Below are positions 24,473 to 33,048 of a stretch of 42,669 nt of DNA, one piece after another. The number at the start of each line of letters is the position of its first letter. Position 1 is the stretch's first letter. Under the pieces are notes generated by a model. It was not told the DNA's origin. It saw only the letters and a list, made by a program, of their open reading frames with translations, and ran no database searches. The stretch is taken from contig NZ_MZGV01000037.1 of assembly GCF_002029235.1 (NCBI RefSeq), positions 1-42,669 on the forward strand, given 5' to 3'. A program made the position numbers and the translations under genes. The stretch is from Clostridium oryzae (GTDB lineage Bacteria; Bacillota; Clostridia; Clostridiales; Clostridiaceae).

Positions 24473-26828
24473 TTTGGACCTCCCGTATGTCCTCTGGCCT
24501 TGTGGTTAGCAGATTGTAGATTTCTCCACGGGGGAAACGGTCTACAAAGGGAATGGTGGTATTGCCGAAGAACAAAAGCCCTTCCCCTGAATTACTGTGG
24601 GCGATATACGAAAGCTGATGTTCCGATATACCAAGCTGTTTAGCGAGGATTGCCCGGTCGCCCTGCGCCTGTGACAGCAGTATCATAAAGTCGCTGTTTT
24701 CCAAGATATTTTCGATTTCCCGGCTGGCTAAAAGGTCTTTTACATTCTGCGTGAGGGCACTCGGTACACAGCCCTTTTTCCTCAGCATCTTCCAGACACG
24801 GACGAAATAACTGGCACTTAGGGCATCTTGCAGGAGAATATGAAATTCATCATAGTAGCACCAGGTCGCAAGGCTTCTGGAAAAGTTTTTGTCTACCGCC
24901 TGTGTCACCAGCTCATTTGTGATGTGCATGGCGATTTTGCGTAGGTTTTCGCCCATGCTTTTCAGCACGATACAGGTAATACGGCTATCGGTCTGCACGT
25001 TGGTAGGGTGGTTAAACATATTGAGGGAGCCGGTGCAGTAAAGCTCCAAGGCGGTTGCAATCCGTCTGGCTTCCGGTTCGGGCTGTTTGCACAGGGTTTC
25101 ATACAAATCTTGCAGAAGCGGCATTTTCCCGTCCCCGATACCAAGGGCAAGCTCCCGGTACACCAAGCGCACACAACGGTCAATAACCGTTTTTTCAATG
25201 GGCTGTAAGCCCTCCTTGCCGCCGATAATCAACTCACATAAGGACAATAAAAAATCCGCTTTCATCGAAAGCGGGCTGTCCTCTCCGGCTAAGTTCAATT
25301 TTAAGTCCATTGGGTTGATGTGATGGGGGCTGTTGGGCGATATTTCTATGACCTCACCGCCAAGCCGCCTGACTAACGGGGCGTATTCGCCCATTGGGTC
25401 TACCACGATAATGCGGTCTTTGGTGGCAAGGAATACGTTGATTAGCTCACGCTTTGCGGCAAAGCTCTTGCCGGAGCCGGTGCTTCCAAGATACAAACCA
25501 TTGGCGGATTTCAGCTTTTTGCGGTCTGCCATAATCACATTATGGGAAAGAGCGTTCATTCCGTAGTATAAAGCCTGCCCGTCCATGCGAAGCTCCTGCG
25601 TCATAAAGGGAACGAATATCGCCGTAGAGCTTGTTGTCATACCCCGCTGTATCTCGATTCCGTTGTACCCAAGAGGGAGCGAGGACATAAAGCCCTGTTC
25701 CTGCTGAAAATCCAGCCGTTTGAGAAAGCAGTTATATTTCTGCGTAATGCCCGACACCGTGAAAATATCGTTTTCCAACTGCTGGCGGGTGGGGGCTGTG
25801 TTCACCACAAGAAACGTGAGAAGAAACATTCGCTCGTTACGGCTCTGTAAATCTGCCAAGAGTGCCGCCGCGTCCTTGCTGTAAGTGAGCAAATCCGGGG
25901 GCAGAATATCAATGTCATACCCGGCTCTTGCGGCTTTTTTCTGCTCGTCCATTTTCATACGGTCTATGTCGGTCAGCTTTGCCTTGACCGTTTTTACCGC
26001 TTTGGTCTGGTCTACCGTCTGGATATGCAGGGTGATGATCATTTCTGCGTCCACCTCCAAAAGCTCCGCTAACAGCTTGTCGGAAAGCTCCGAAGCCATA
26101 ATCTGCATATACAGAGCCGCGCCCCATGTAGTCCCCACACGAAAGGCGCGGCTTTGGCGAAAATCAAAGGAAGTGGGAGCAATGAAGTCCTTTGTTCCCA
26201 TGCCGGTTTTGGGTATCATATCCCAAGAGAAAATAAATTTTTCCTTTCCTCCGGGGTGTAGCTGGCTGTGCAGCACTTCCAGGCGTTCCCGCCCGGAAAG
26301 GGTTGCCGACTGTACGCCCAGCTTCTTGAAGTTCCCCACAATATCTGCTTCGATTCGCTCCAAGCGGGGCCGAGCCGCCGCTATCCCGTCTGCTTGAATC
26401 CCGAATGTAATGTATTTGGAGCGGACAATGCCGTTGTTGCTTTTGGCAATCTGGTTTTCCAGCATGGCGGTAAATTCACCCCGGATACTGTTAAAATCAT
26501 CGTCCTGCGGGGAAATGTTCACGCTGTAACGGTTCTCCGGGCGGGAGCGGTGATTGATAAAGGAAAGCTGAAAGGGTAAGGCGCTGTCAAAGTAATTGAG
26601 AAAGCCGCAGTACCCGTCAAAAATGGTGCTTTGGTCGTCACTGGAAGCAACAGCATAGTTAATATCTTCATAGGAAAGGGTCTTTGTGTAGTAGCCCTCC
26701 CGCACCTTGCAGATACCGTCTTTCAGCATTTCCTTATAGGGAATGGTCTGCTGTGCCGACTGCGGCCCACGCCTTTTAGGCTTTCCGCTTTTTACAGGAA
26801 TGGGCGGGCGTTTTGTTTCTTGTGCCAT
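24465..26828 (-). CDS. VirB4-like transfer ATPase (CD1110 type)
   Basis: 787 residues. Walker A GSTGSGKS lies at about residue 447-454 in GLYLGSTGSGKSFAAKRELI, followed by DRIIVVDPMGEYAPLVRRLG. A Walker B/DE region appears in LATWCYYDEFHILLQD, and LTQNVKDLLASREIENILEN follows. The N-terminal 400 residues are the VirB4 partner-binding domain. It powers assembly and substrate passage of the type IV secretion channel at the inner face of the membrane. AAAGGAGG precedes the ATG, which lies 53 bases inside the end of the PrgI gene. Confidence 0.92.
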   Translation of the reverse strand: MAQETKRPPIPVKSGKPKRRGPQSAQQTIPYKEMLKDGICKVREGYYTKTLSYEDINYAVASSDDQSTIFDGYCGFLNYFDSALPFQLSFINHRSRPENRYSVNISPQDDDFNSIRGEFTAMLENQIAKSNNGIVRSKYITFGIQADGIAAARPRLERIEADIVGNFKKLGVQSATLSGRERLEVLHSQLHPGGKEKFIFSWDMIPKTGMGTKDFIAPTSFDFRQSRAFRVGTTWGAALYMQIMASELSDKLLAELLEVDAEMIITLHIQTVDQTKAVKTVKAKLTDIDRMKMDEQKKAARAGYDIDILPPDLLTYSKDAAALLADLQSRNERMFLLTFLVVNTAPTRQQLENDIFTVSGITQKYNCFLKRLDFQQEQGFMSSLPLGYNGIEIQRGMTTSSTAIFVPFMTQELRMDGQALYYGMNALSHNVIMADRKKLKSANGLYLGSTGSGKSFAAKRELINVFLATKDRIIVVDPMGEYAPLVRRLGGEVIEISPNSPHHINPMDLKLNLAGEDSPLSMKADFLLSLCELIIGGKEGLQPIEKTVIDRCVRLVYRELALGIGDGKMPLLQDLYETLCKQPEPEARRIATALELYCTGSLNMFNHPTNVQTDSRITCIVLKSMGENLRKIAMHITNELVTQAVDKNFSRSLATWCYYDEFHILLQDALSASYFVRVWKMLRKKGCVPSALTQNVKDLLASREIENILENSDFMILLSQAQGDRAILAKQLGISEHQLSYIAHSNSGEGLLFFGNTTIPFVDRFPRGEIYNLLTTRPEDIREVQNA

Positions 26829-27171
26829 TGGGTGAAACCTCCTTTCCGGGTTTGCTTAGGTAGGAATAGAAATTCTGTGTCTGGTAGGGGCGTGTACGGG
26901 GCCACAGAAATTTGGAGCGGACAATATTTCGCACCACCTTTTCCAGCGGTTGTCCGTCACGCTCATACATGGCAATAAGAAAGCAAGGGAGCATTAGGGC
27001 AATCATCAGAAGCATGGCCCCGGTATTGCCAATGGCGGTACGGGTAAAAAGATAGGTCGGAATCCCGACTACCGCCGCCGTTCCGAAGCATAGTAGCTGG
27101 CGTTTGGTAAGATTGAACGCCACTTTGGTTTTTATTTTCGATAAATCATTTGGTACGCTTACATATGCCAA
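26776..27171 (-). CDS. PrgI-like (VirB3-like) membrane protein
   Basis: 131 residues from a TTG start reading AYVSVPNDLSKIKTKVAFNL; AAAGGAGG lies eight bases before it, while an upstream in-frame ATG has none. Two membrane helices follow (LLCFGTAAVVGIPTYLF and GAMLLMIALMLPCFLIAMYE), then a basic cytosolic tail. PrgI-family proteins take the VirB3 place, anchoring VirB4 to the membrane, and here the gene directly precedes and overlaps virB4. Confidence 0.85.
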   Translation of the reverse strand: MAYVSVPNDLSKIKTKVAFNLTKRQLLCFGTAAVVGIPTYLFTRTAIGNTGAMLLMIALMLPCFLIAMYERDGQPLEKVVRNIVRSKFLWPRTRPYQTQNFYSYLSKPGKEVSPNGTRNKTPAHSCKKRKA

Positions 27172-27235
27172 TGAAAAATCCTCCTTTCCGGGTGTTTTCA
27201 TGGTATAATTTAGAGAAAAAGCAAGGAGTGTTTTT

Positions 27236-27667
27236 ATGGAAACATTGAATACAAAAGGGTTGTTGCCGATTGCACTTGACGCTGTTGTGTTGGAGTGCAG
27301 GGACGCAGCCGCTTTATCTGATTTTTATATACGGCTTCTCGGCTGGAAGAAAAACCATGTGGAAGAAAACGAGTGGACGGATATTATTTCGCCCTCTGGC
27401 GGTGTAAAAATCGCCTTTCAGCAAAATCCAGACTACGTTCCGCCCGTATGGCCGGACGAGCCGAGCGCACAACAGCAAATGGCACATTTGGATTTTACGG
27501 TACAAAATCAGGAGCAGTTGGAGCTTGCCGTACAGCACGCGCTTTCCTGTGGGGCAGTAAAAGCCAATATACAATATGGCGAAGCCACTTCACCGGAAAG
27601 TGAATCCTTATGGACAACTATGCTTGACCCAGCAGGGCATCCCTTTTGCTTTGTCATTTGGTCGTAA
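27236..27667 (+). CDS. VOC-family (glyoxalase/bleomycin-resistance fold) protein
   Basis: 143 residues on the strand opposite to the transfer operon. The VOC beta-alpha-beta pattern is clear: LDAVVLECRDAAALSDFYIR, then LLGWKK, AHLDFTVQ and the final LDPAGHPFCFVIW. Members bind metal and act on glyoxal adducts, antibiotics or aromatic rings; no residue tells which here. AAGGAGT precedes the ATG and TATAAT lies at 27204-27209. Its stop codon overlaps palindrome copy 12 by one base. A passenger gene rather than part of transfer. Confidence 0.85.
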   Translation: METLNTKGLLPIALDAVVLECRDAAALSDFYIRLLGWKKNHVEENEWTDIISPSGGVKIAFQQNPDYVPPVWPDEPSAQQQMAHLDFTVQNQEQLELAVQHALSCGAVKANIQYGEATSPESESLWTTMLDPAGHPFCFVIWS

Positions 27668-27691
27668 CTTCGGGCCAACTTGGCCCGAAGT
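27667..27691. repeat. ICE palindrome, copy 12
   Basis: Centre base C. Lies between the convergent ends of the VOC gene and the DUF7007-like gene (which ends SAER). Confidence 0.9.
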
Positions 27692-27694
27692 TCA

Positions 27695-28093
27695 TTATCG
27701 CTCTGCGCTGTGAGTGGAAACCGTCTGCCGGGCCGGGGTCTTTTCAAGCCCGGCCTGCCGTACCCGCCAATAATCCGGGTTGTGTTCCCGAAGTGACTGA
27801 TTGATGTTTTCCTCAAAAGCCACCTTATCCTTAATACGGTCAGGAACCGCCCACAGCTTTTTATCCAAAAGCTCCCGCAGGGCAACATCTTCCTGCGTAT
27901 CTTCCTCAAAGCAGAGAAAACCGCTGTGACGGAAGCCGCACTTGATAGCGGCAGGAGAAAGCACCGCCGCCATATCCTTTGCAACCATTGTCCCGCCGTG
28001 ACTGGCGGTACTCACAAGAAACACGCCGGGGCAGAGCATATCACAGGTCTGCACCTTGCCCCACGGCGATTGTTCCGGCTGTTGGTAAAGCAT
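27695..28093 (-). CDS. DUF7007-like ICE protein
   Basis: 132 residues starting MLYQQPEQSPWGKVQTCDML; AAAGGAGG lies five bases upstream. The segment SPWGKVQ...GVFLVSTASHGGTMV is what I associate with the DUF7007 domain of conjugative elements. Function unknown, cytosolic. The C-terminus QTVSTHSAER shares the AER end of four other ICE proteins that stop next to a palindrome copy. Confidence 0.65.
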   Translation of the reverse strand: MLYQQPEQSPWGKVQTCDMLCPGVFLVSTASHGGTMVAKDMAAVLSPAAIKCGFRHSGFLCFEEDTQEDVALRELLDKKLWAVPDRIKDKVAFEENINQSLREHNPDYWRVRQAGLEKTPARQTVSTHSAER

Positions 28094-28111
28094 AGAATCC
28101 TCCTTTCCGGC

Positions 28112-28136
28112 ACTTCGGGCCAAGTTGGCCCGAAGT
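28112..28136. repeat. ICE palindrome, copy 13
   Basis: Consensus copy between the SpoVG-like and DUF7007-like genes. Its last base is the first base of the SpoVG stop codon complement. Confidence 0.9.
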
Positions 28137-28609
28137 TACCTTTCTGCATTTTGGGCCTTACTGGCCTTTGCCGTAGTAGAACGGGCGGCGTTTTCCTGTG
28201 CCGCCTGTTTGGCTCCCTCTGCAAGCTGTTTCGGGATAGACTGCTTTTCGGGGGAAGCAATGGCAGCGGCGCGGGTCTGCAACTTTTCAAGCTCCGCATG
28301 GTAAGCTGCTGTCACGGCTTCGGTCAGCTCGGCGCGGAACTCTTTTGTGATGGGGCGGGACGTATCCCGGTAGCCGGTCTTGCTGGTCTTATCCGGCTTG
28401 CTCGGCATACCTACAAAAATGCCCTTGTCGTTTTGCAAAATCTTGAAATCGTCAATTACAAAGCAGTCGTTCAGTTTCAGACTGGCAAAGCCTACAAGAT
28501 TGCCTTTGGGTTCAATGAGCCGGGCGGTAACGTCCAGCTTCAGCGGCAAAGCCGCCTGTCCGGGTTGCGGTTCCGCTTCCTGCGGAACCGGTGTTTTTTC
28601 GTTGCTCAT
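28136..28609 (-). CDS. SpoVG-family nucleic-acid-binding protein with a long tail
   Basis: 157 residues from MSNEKTPVPQEAEPQPGQAA; GAAAGGAG lies 11 bases before the ATG. After a Pro-rich start, residues 24-105 follow SpoVG (LKLDVTARLIEPKGNLVGFA, then SLKLNDCFVIDDFKI and GIFVGMPSKPD). SpoVG proteins are about 90 residues and bind DNA and RNA; the last 50 residues here (PKQLAEGAKQAAQENAARST to NAER) are an addition shared with the protein at 20237-20824. It lies within the transfer operon, so a regulatory role in element expression is plausible. Confidence 0.85.
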   Translation of the reverse strand: MSNEKTPVPQEAEPQPGQAALPLKLDVTARLIEPKGNLVGFASLKLNDCFVIDDFKILQNDKGIFVGMPSKPDKTSKTGYRDTSRPITKEFRAELTEAVTAAYHAELEKLQTRAAAIASPEKQSIPKQLAEGAKQAAQENAARSTTAKASKAQNAER

Positions 28610-28630
28610 AGTAAAAAATTCTCCTTTCTC

Positions 28631-28655
28631 ACTTCGGGACAAGTTGGCCCGAAGT
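28631..28655. repeat. ICE palindrome, copy 14
   Basis: One mismatch (GGGAC in the left arm). Between the VirB6-like and SpoVG-like genes. Confidence 0.9.
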
Positions 28656-28657
28656 TA

Positions 28658-29524
28658 TCAGTGCGCTCCAAAAATGGATTTCGCAAGGCTTCCCGTTTTG
28701 AACATAGTAAAGCATAGCAGAACCGTATAGCCAATAACCGTCCATATGGCTCCAATGGGGTCGCCGCCTACGGCGATACTCTGCACCAGCTTTGCGTAAA
28801 TTCCCACGCATACCAAAATCAGCAAGCCTTGAAAGCCCACGGCGCACAGGGATTTCAGATAGTTCTGACCCATGCCGCCGATTTCCCGGTTGACCAAGGT
28901 CGCTATTGGCACAGGGGCTAAACTGGTGAGTAGGTAAATTTCAATCATTCTGCCGTACACAATGACAAACACAACAATGTTAATTACTACGACTACTATT
29001 CGTATCAGGAAAGATTGCATCCACAGGCCAAGCAGAGGGCCGATTTCCATTGTCATGAGTTGGGTTTCCAAGCTATCCAGCATATCGGAGCTTACCGCCG
29101 TGTTTCCTGCAATCACGCCCCCTGCGTTGTTAATGACGCTTTGGGAAACATCAAATACTGCCATTACGATATTGAACGTGTTGGAAAGGAGCAGTACCGC
29201 GACAAAGGTCTTGAATATCCACTTGAAGAAAATCCATGTGTCAATGTCGTGCAGGTTGTTCCGCTCAATCAGCATTTGTATCAGCTCATAGCACATGACA
29301 AAGGTAAGCACCAGTCCGGCAATCGGCAAGACAACCGTTTCGGAAAGCTGCCGTATGAGGGAGAACACGCCGGGGTTCCAATTCCCCGGCGTGGTTCCCA
29401 CCTGTGTTGCAATCTCTCCGATCTGGTCGTTCACGTTCTCGAAAAGGCCGCTTAAATTGCCCATGATACCGTCCACCAGCAGGCCCTTTATCCATTCGTT
29501 AATCCAGTCGGTGAGAAAATCCAT
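28658..29524 (-). CDS. VirB6/TrbL-like channel membrane protein (CD1112 type)
   Basis: 288 residues with six or more hydrophobic segments (for example LPIAGLVLTFVMCYELIQML, FKTFVAVLLLSNTFNIVMAV, IRIVVVVINIVVFVIVYG). The N-terminal MDFLTDWINEWIKGLLVDGI and the central pattern follow the CD1112 family of Tn1549-like elements. It forms part of the inner-membrane pore of the type IV secretion system. The start has a modest ribosome site (AAGGTAGG). Preceded closely by the Maff2 gene. Confidence 0.86.
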   Translation of the reverse strand: MDFLTDWINEWIKGLLVDGIMGNLSGLFENVNDQIGEIATQVGTTPGNWNPGVFSLIRQLSETVVLPIAGLVLTFVMCYELIQMLIERNNLHDIDTWIFFKWIFKTFVAVLLLSNTFNIVMAVFDVSQSVINNAGGVIAGNTAVSSDMLDSLETQLMTMEIGPLLGLWMQSFLIRIVVVVINIVVFVIVYGRMIEIYLLTSLAPVPIATLVNREIGGMGQNYLKSLCAVGFQGLLILVCVGIYAKLVQSIAVGGDPIGAIWTVIGYTVLLCFTMFKTGSLAKSIFGAH

Positions 29525-29535
29525 ACCGGCCTACC

Positions 29536-29748
29536 TTAAAACAGGCTGGAAAGCATAGGCACAAGCGTTGTTCCCAGCAGGATAACGCCGCCCCCGGCCA
29601 TGAGCTGTTTAATGCCTTGCGATTTCGCGCCCGGATTGTCCGACCCGTAACCTTCCAAAAGGTTGATAACGCCCCACACGGCAAGACCCGCGCCAAGAGC
29701 TACAACAAGGGTTTGCAAGGTACTAACTGCACTCGTAAAAAATCCCAT
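29536..29748 (-). CDS. Maff2-family small membrane protein
   Basis: 70 residues starting MGFFTSAVSTLQTLVVALGA, two hydrophobic helices (about 10-30 and 48-68) around a Gly/Asn loop (LLEGYGSDNPGAKSQGIKQL). This is the Maff2 family, always encoded beside the VirB6-like gene in these elements; the size and topology recall VirB2-type pilins or TrbC. GGAGG precedes the ATG. Confidence 0.86.
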   Translation of the reverse strand: MGFFTSAVSTLQTLVVALGAGLAVWGVINLLEGYGSDNPGAKSQGIKQLMAGGGVILLGTTLVPMLSSLF

Positions 29749-29816
29749 AATCTGATTACCTCCATATTTTCATATTGTTTTCGGGTACAAAAAAACCGCC
29801 ATTTTCGGCGGCTGTC

Positions 29817-29841
29817 ACTTCGGGACAAGTTGGCCCGAAGT
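29817..29841. repeat. ICE palindrome, copy 15
   Basis: Same mismatch as copy 14. Its last base starts the stop codon complement of the VirD4 gene; a GCCGAAAATGGCGG hairpin-like stretch lies just upstream of Maff2 at 29797-29813. Confidence 0.9.
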
Positions 29842-31664
29842 TATGCAAATGCTTCCGGGTCGTCCACATCATCATAGTTGAGAATGTCCTCGTTCTCGTC
29901 TATGGCGGCGGTTTCCCCGTCGGCACTTACTTCATAAACGGTATACTGCTCATTGGGATTGAGCTTTTTCATGCGGCGGTTTACCAGCTTTGAAGCGTCA
30001 AAAGCGTTGCGCTTGTCGGCTTCGGCGGTATACCTGTAATTGGGGTGCTGTTTTAAATCGTATTTTGGGGAAAGGAATGGACGCAGACCGCGAAGCTGTA
30101 AAATGCACTTGTTGCCCGGCATAGTGGTCAATTCGTCCATTGTCATAAGCTCCTTGCCGAGCCGTTGCAAGTTCTGTCCGTAGCTTTCCGACTGGCCCCG
30201 TGTCCGGCTTTCTGTCTGCATGGAAATGGTTTCTTTCCCCAAGACCTCCGAAAGCTCCTTGATGGTGGAATGTTCCCGCCCACCAAGAAAAATCACGCTG
30301 TCCATATTCCCCATAATGGTTTCAGCGTGGTCTTTGTATAAGGCTTTGAGTTGGCTTTGCGCCTGTAAAAACAGGCACAGGGAGATTTCACGGGAGCGGA
30401 TAACGGCAACCAGTTTTTCCAGTTGAGGCACTTGTCCTGTATTAGCGGCTTCGTCCCATAGCACCCTTACATGATGGGGGAGCCTGCCGCCGTATTTGCT
30501 GTCAGCCCGTTCGCACAAAAGATTGAACATCTGCGAAAAAGCAAGGGCAACAATAAAGTTGTAGGTCGTATTGGTGTCGCTGATGATGAAGAAGGTGGCG
30601 GTTTTCTTATCGCCCATGCGGTCAAGTTCCATTTCATCATAGCTCATAATCTCCCGGAGCTGTCCAATATCAAATGGGGCAAGTCTGGCTCCGCAGGAAA
30701 TCAGGATACTTTTCGAGGTTTTCCCGCTGGCGAGCTTGAATTTTTTATACTGGCGCACCGCAAAATGGTTGGGATTGCGCTTTTCCAAGCCAAGGAACAT
30801 ATAGTCCACGGCGTTCTTGAAATTTTCATCATCTTCCCTTGTTTCCATGCTGTTCAGCATATCCACTAGGGTATTGATATGGCGTTCTTCCTCCGGCCCC
30901 TCAAGGACGATATAGCCGATTAAAGCACAATAAAGCAAGGTTTCTGCTTTCGTCCAGAATGGATCACCCTCTTTACCGTCGCCCTTTGTGTTCTCAATCA
31001 GAGCGTTTACAAACTTCAAAATATCGCTTTCCGTCTTTAAGTAGGCCAGCGGGTTATAGTGCATTGACCGGGCAAAATCAATGGAATTGAATACCTTGAT
31101 TTTGTAGCCCTGCTTTTTCAGAAAAGAGCCGACCTGCTCTAAAATGCCGCCCTTTGGGTCAACCACCACATAGGACGAATGAGCCTGTAAAAGCTGTGGG
31201 GTCAGCCAAAAGCGAGTTTTCCCGCTTCCGCTGGAGCCTATGATACAGCAGTTAAGGTTTCGGGCGTTGGCGGGTCGGGTATTCATGGTAAGAAGCTCTG
31301 TCCCGGTTAGTATCACGTTGTTGCTGAATTTTGGGTCGATAAAGGGCTTGATGTCCTTTGCCGTTCCCCACCGGGCCGAGCCATATTCCACATCCCTCCG
31401 AAACTTTTTTGCGTTTTTTACCTTATACCATACCACCAGCCGGAGTATGACCGCCCCGGCAAGGCCAATGAGCCAATCGGACAGCACAAAGCCCGGCGCA
31501 AATGAAGCAAACGCCGGGCTTATAGTCTTTATCATGCCAACCAGTTTATTTCCGAAGTCTGCACCTGCCGCAAGGCGGTAGGCTGTGCCGAGCTTCAGAC
31601 AGAACCACAGCACCAACAGATAGGGAACATTGGGAATCACATATCTACGGATTTTATCGTTCAT
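29841..31664 (-). CDS. VirD4-like coupling ATPase (CD1115 type)
   Basis: 607 residues starting MNDKIRRYVIPNVPYLLVLW, with GGGAGG upstream. Two N-terminal membrane segments (about 13-30 and 60-80) precede the TraG/VirD4 core: Walker A GSSGSGKT (143-150), SYVVVDPKGGILEQVGSFLK and Walker B VRVLWDEAANTGQVPQLEKL. It docks the relaxosome onto the VirB4 channel and pumps DNA. The start lies inside the end of the PcfB gene (11-base overlap), as in related elements. Confidence 0.93.
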   Translation of the reverse strand: MNDKIRRYVIPNVPYLLVLWFCLKLGTAYRLAAGADFGNKLVGMIKTISPAFASFAPGFVLSDWLIGLAGAVILRLVVWYKVKNAKKFRRDVEYGSARWGTAKDIKPFIDPKFSNNVILTGTELLTMNTRPANARNLNCCIIGSSGSGKTRFWLTPQLLQAHSSYVVVDPKGGILEQVGSFLKKQGYKIKVFNSIDFARSMHYNPLAYLKTESDILKFVNALIENTKGDGKEGDPFWTKAETLLYCALIGYIVLEGPEEERHINTLVDMLNSMETREDDENFKNAVDYMFLGLEKRNPNHFAVRQYKKFKLASGKTSKSILISCGARLAPFDIGQLREIMSYDEMELDRMGDKKTATFFIISDTNTTYNFIVALAFSQMFNLLCERADSKYGGRLPHHVRVLWDEAANTGQVPQLEKLVAVIRSREISLCLFLQAQSQLKALYKDHAETIMGNMDSVIFLGGREHSTIKELSEVLGKETISMQTESRTRGQSESYGQNLQRLGKELMTMDELTTMPGNKCILQLRGLRPFLSPKYDLKQHPNYRYTAEADKRNAFDASKLVNRRMKKLNPNEQYTVYEVSADGETAAIDENEDILNYDDVDDPEAFA

Positions 31665-32127
31665 TCCGCACCACCTCCCGTTTTCGTTCCTTTTGTCGCG
31701 GTTTGGTGCGCTCCCTGTCGGCAAAGGCTTTTAACTGTTTCAGAATAGAGGGGTGGCGGCTCTTGCCCCGGTTCAGCACCAGCTTTGTATATTCGCCAAA
31801 ACAGGCGGTAATAGCGTCAGCCTGCCCGGCCTTGAAGAATAACAAATATTTATCCGGCCCGGTTTTGTGAAAAGCATAATCTACATTGTACTTTCGGGCC
31901 ACACGGTCAAAGAGCTTCGTATCCCCGGACAGGTCAAGACTGTTTGTAGAAACGCCGTGGTTCATCAACTTTTTTACGCTCTGTCTGCCCTGCGGGGTCT
32001 GCCGCTTCTGATGGCCCTTTTGTATCTGCCGGAGTGCTGCCGCCAGCACCTTTGCCAGCGTCCGGCCCGTCAGTTTTGTAGCATTGACAGATAGGGCAAC
32101 CGTCCGGCGTTCAATATCTTCCTGCAT
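31654..32127 (-). CDS. pcfB: PcfB-family relaxosome accessory protein
   Basis: 157 residues starting MQEDIERRTVALSVNATKLT, with GGAAAGGAGG upstream. The motif TKLTGRTLAKVLAAALRQIQ and the later HKTGPDKYLLFFKAGQADAI are those of PcfB proteins, which link relaxase and coupling protein (PcfC/VirD4). The C-terminus is strongly basic (KPRQKERKREVVRNER). Directly precedes and overlaps virD4, consistent with the role. Confidence 0.85.
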   Translation of the reverse strand: MQEDIERRTVALSVNATKLTGRTLAKVLAAALRQIQKGHQKRQTPQGRQSVKKLMNHGVSTNSLDLSGDTKLFDRVARKYNVDYAFHKTGPDKYLLFFKAGQADAITACFGEYTKLVLNRGKSRHPSILKQLKAFADRERTKPRQKERKREVVRNER

Positions 32128-32174
32128 GAAATTCCTCCTTTCCTGCCAGATATGGCAATCGTATAGGCGGGAGG

Positions 32175-32199
32175 ACTTCGGGCCAAGTTGGCCCGAAGT
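32175..32199. repeat. ICE palindrome, copy 16
   Basis: Consensus copy between the DUF6674-like gene (ending NAER) and pcfB. Confidence 0.9.
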
Positions 32200-32202
32200 G
32201 TG

Positions 32203-33000
32203 TTACCTCTCTGCATTGACAGGGCGGGGGCGTTCTGTGGTGGGAGCGTCCTTTTGTGCCTGCGCGATTTTTTCATTGTGAGTAGCAAGAGCTTCCCGGA
32301 TAGAGGGCTTTTTCTCTGCCGCCCGTTCTTCCAACCGTGCCAGCGTATTCAAAGATTTTTCTATATGGCTTTTTATACTGGAAAAATGGGAACGCTCCGC
32401 ACGGAATGGAGCGGATATGACCGCCGCCAGCTTGCCGGGCTGTTTTACTTCCTGTGCCGCTTCTCTGCCAAGCATGACCCGACCCATGTTTTTCAAATGC
32501 CGCCCGGCTTGATGGTATTCGGTGCTGATGGCTTCGATTTTGGCAATAGCCTTATCGTCGTACTGAATATCCTTTGTGAGCATATCCCGCATGGCTTCTA
32601 AAGTGGGGCGCACCTTGAAGAACCGGGCTACGTTATCCAGCGCGGAAATGCCGGTTTCCTTAAAAGCGGTAACGGCGTTCTTACAACCGTCTATGACGCT
32701 TTGCTTTAGCTCCGCCAATTTATCCCGCAAGTCCAATACCTGCCCCTGCATAACAATGACCGCCTTTTGCAAAGCGGTCTTAACCGGGTGGTTCTGTTCC
32801 TGTGCTGTTCGGAGTTCCTGCCGCATGGCGGCAAGCTCCTTTACAGCGGCGTCAAGCTGTTTTTCCATTGCTCCGACATGATGCAGAACCGCAAGAAAAT
32901 CCTTTGTGGACGGGGAATTGTTTTCCCGCAATATCGCCAAAAGCTCCTTAACGTGTTCATTTTCCAAAATCGGCTCGGCGGTAGTTTTCGTTTTTGCCAT
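32203..33000 (-). CDS. DUF6674-like helical ICE protein
   Basis: 265 residues starting MAKTKTTAEPILENEHVKEL, with AAAGGAGG upstream. Nearly all predicted helix, with coiled-coil runs (DAAVKELAAMRQELRTAQEQ; QGQVLDLRDKLAELKQSVID). The N-terminal ENEHVKELLAILRENNSPST matches my memory of the DUF6674 family of Clostridiales elements. Function unknown. The tail TTERPRPVNAER parallels the ArdA tail ARERPHPANAER. Confidence 0.7.
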   Translation of the reverse strand: MAKTKTTAEPILENEHVKELLAILRENNSPSTKDFLAVLHHVGAMEKQLDAAVKELAAMRQELRTAQEQNHPVKTALQKAVIVMQGQVLDLRDKLAELKQSVIDGCKNAVTAFKETGISALDNVARFFKVRPTLEAMRDMLTKDIQYDDKAIAKIEAISTEYHQAGRHLKNMGRVMLGREAAQEVKQPGKLAAVISAPFRAERSHFSSIKSHIEKSLNTLARLEERAAEKKPSIREALATHNEKIAQAQKDAPTTERPRPVNAER

Positions 33001-33020
33001 AGGCTTTAACCTCCTTTCAC

Positions 33021-33045
33021 ACTTCGGGCCAAGTTGGCCCGAAGT
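33021..33045. repeat. ICE palindrome, copy 17
   Basis: Consensus copy between ardA (ending NAER) and the DUF6674-like gene. Confidence 0.9.
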
Positions 33046-33048
33046 TGG

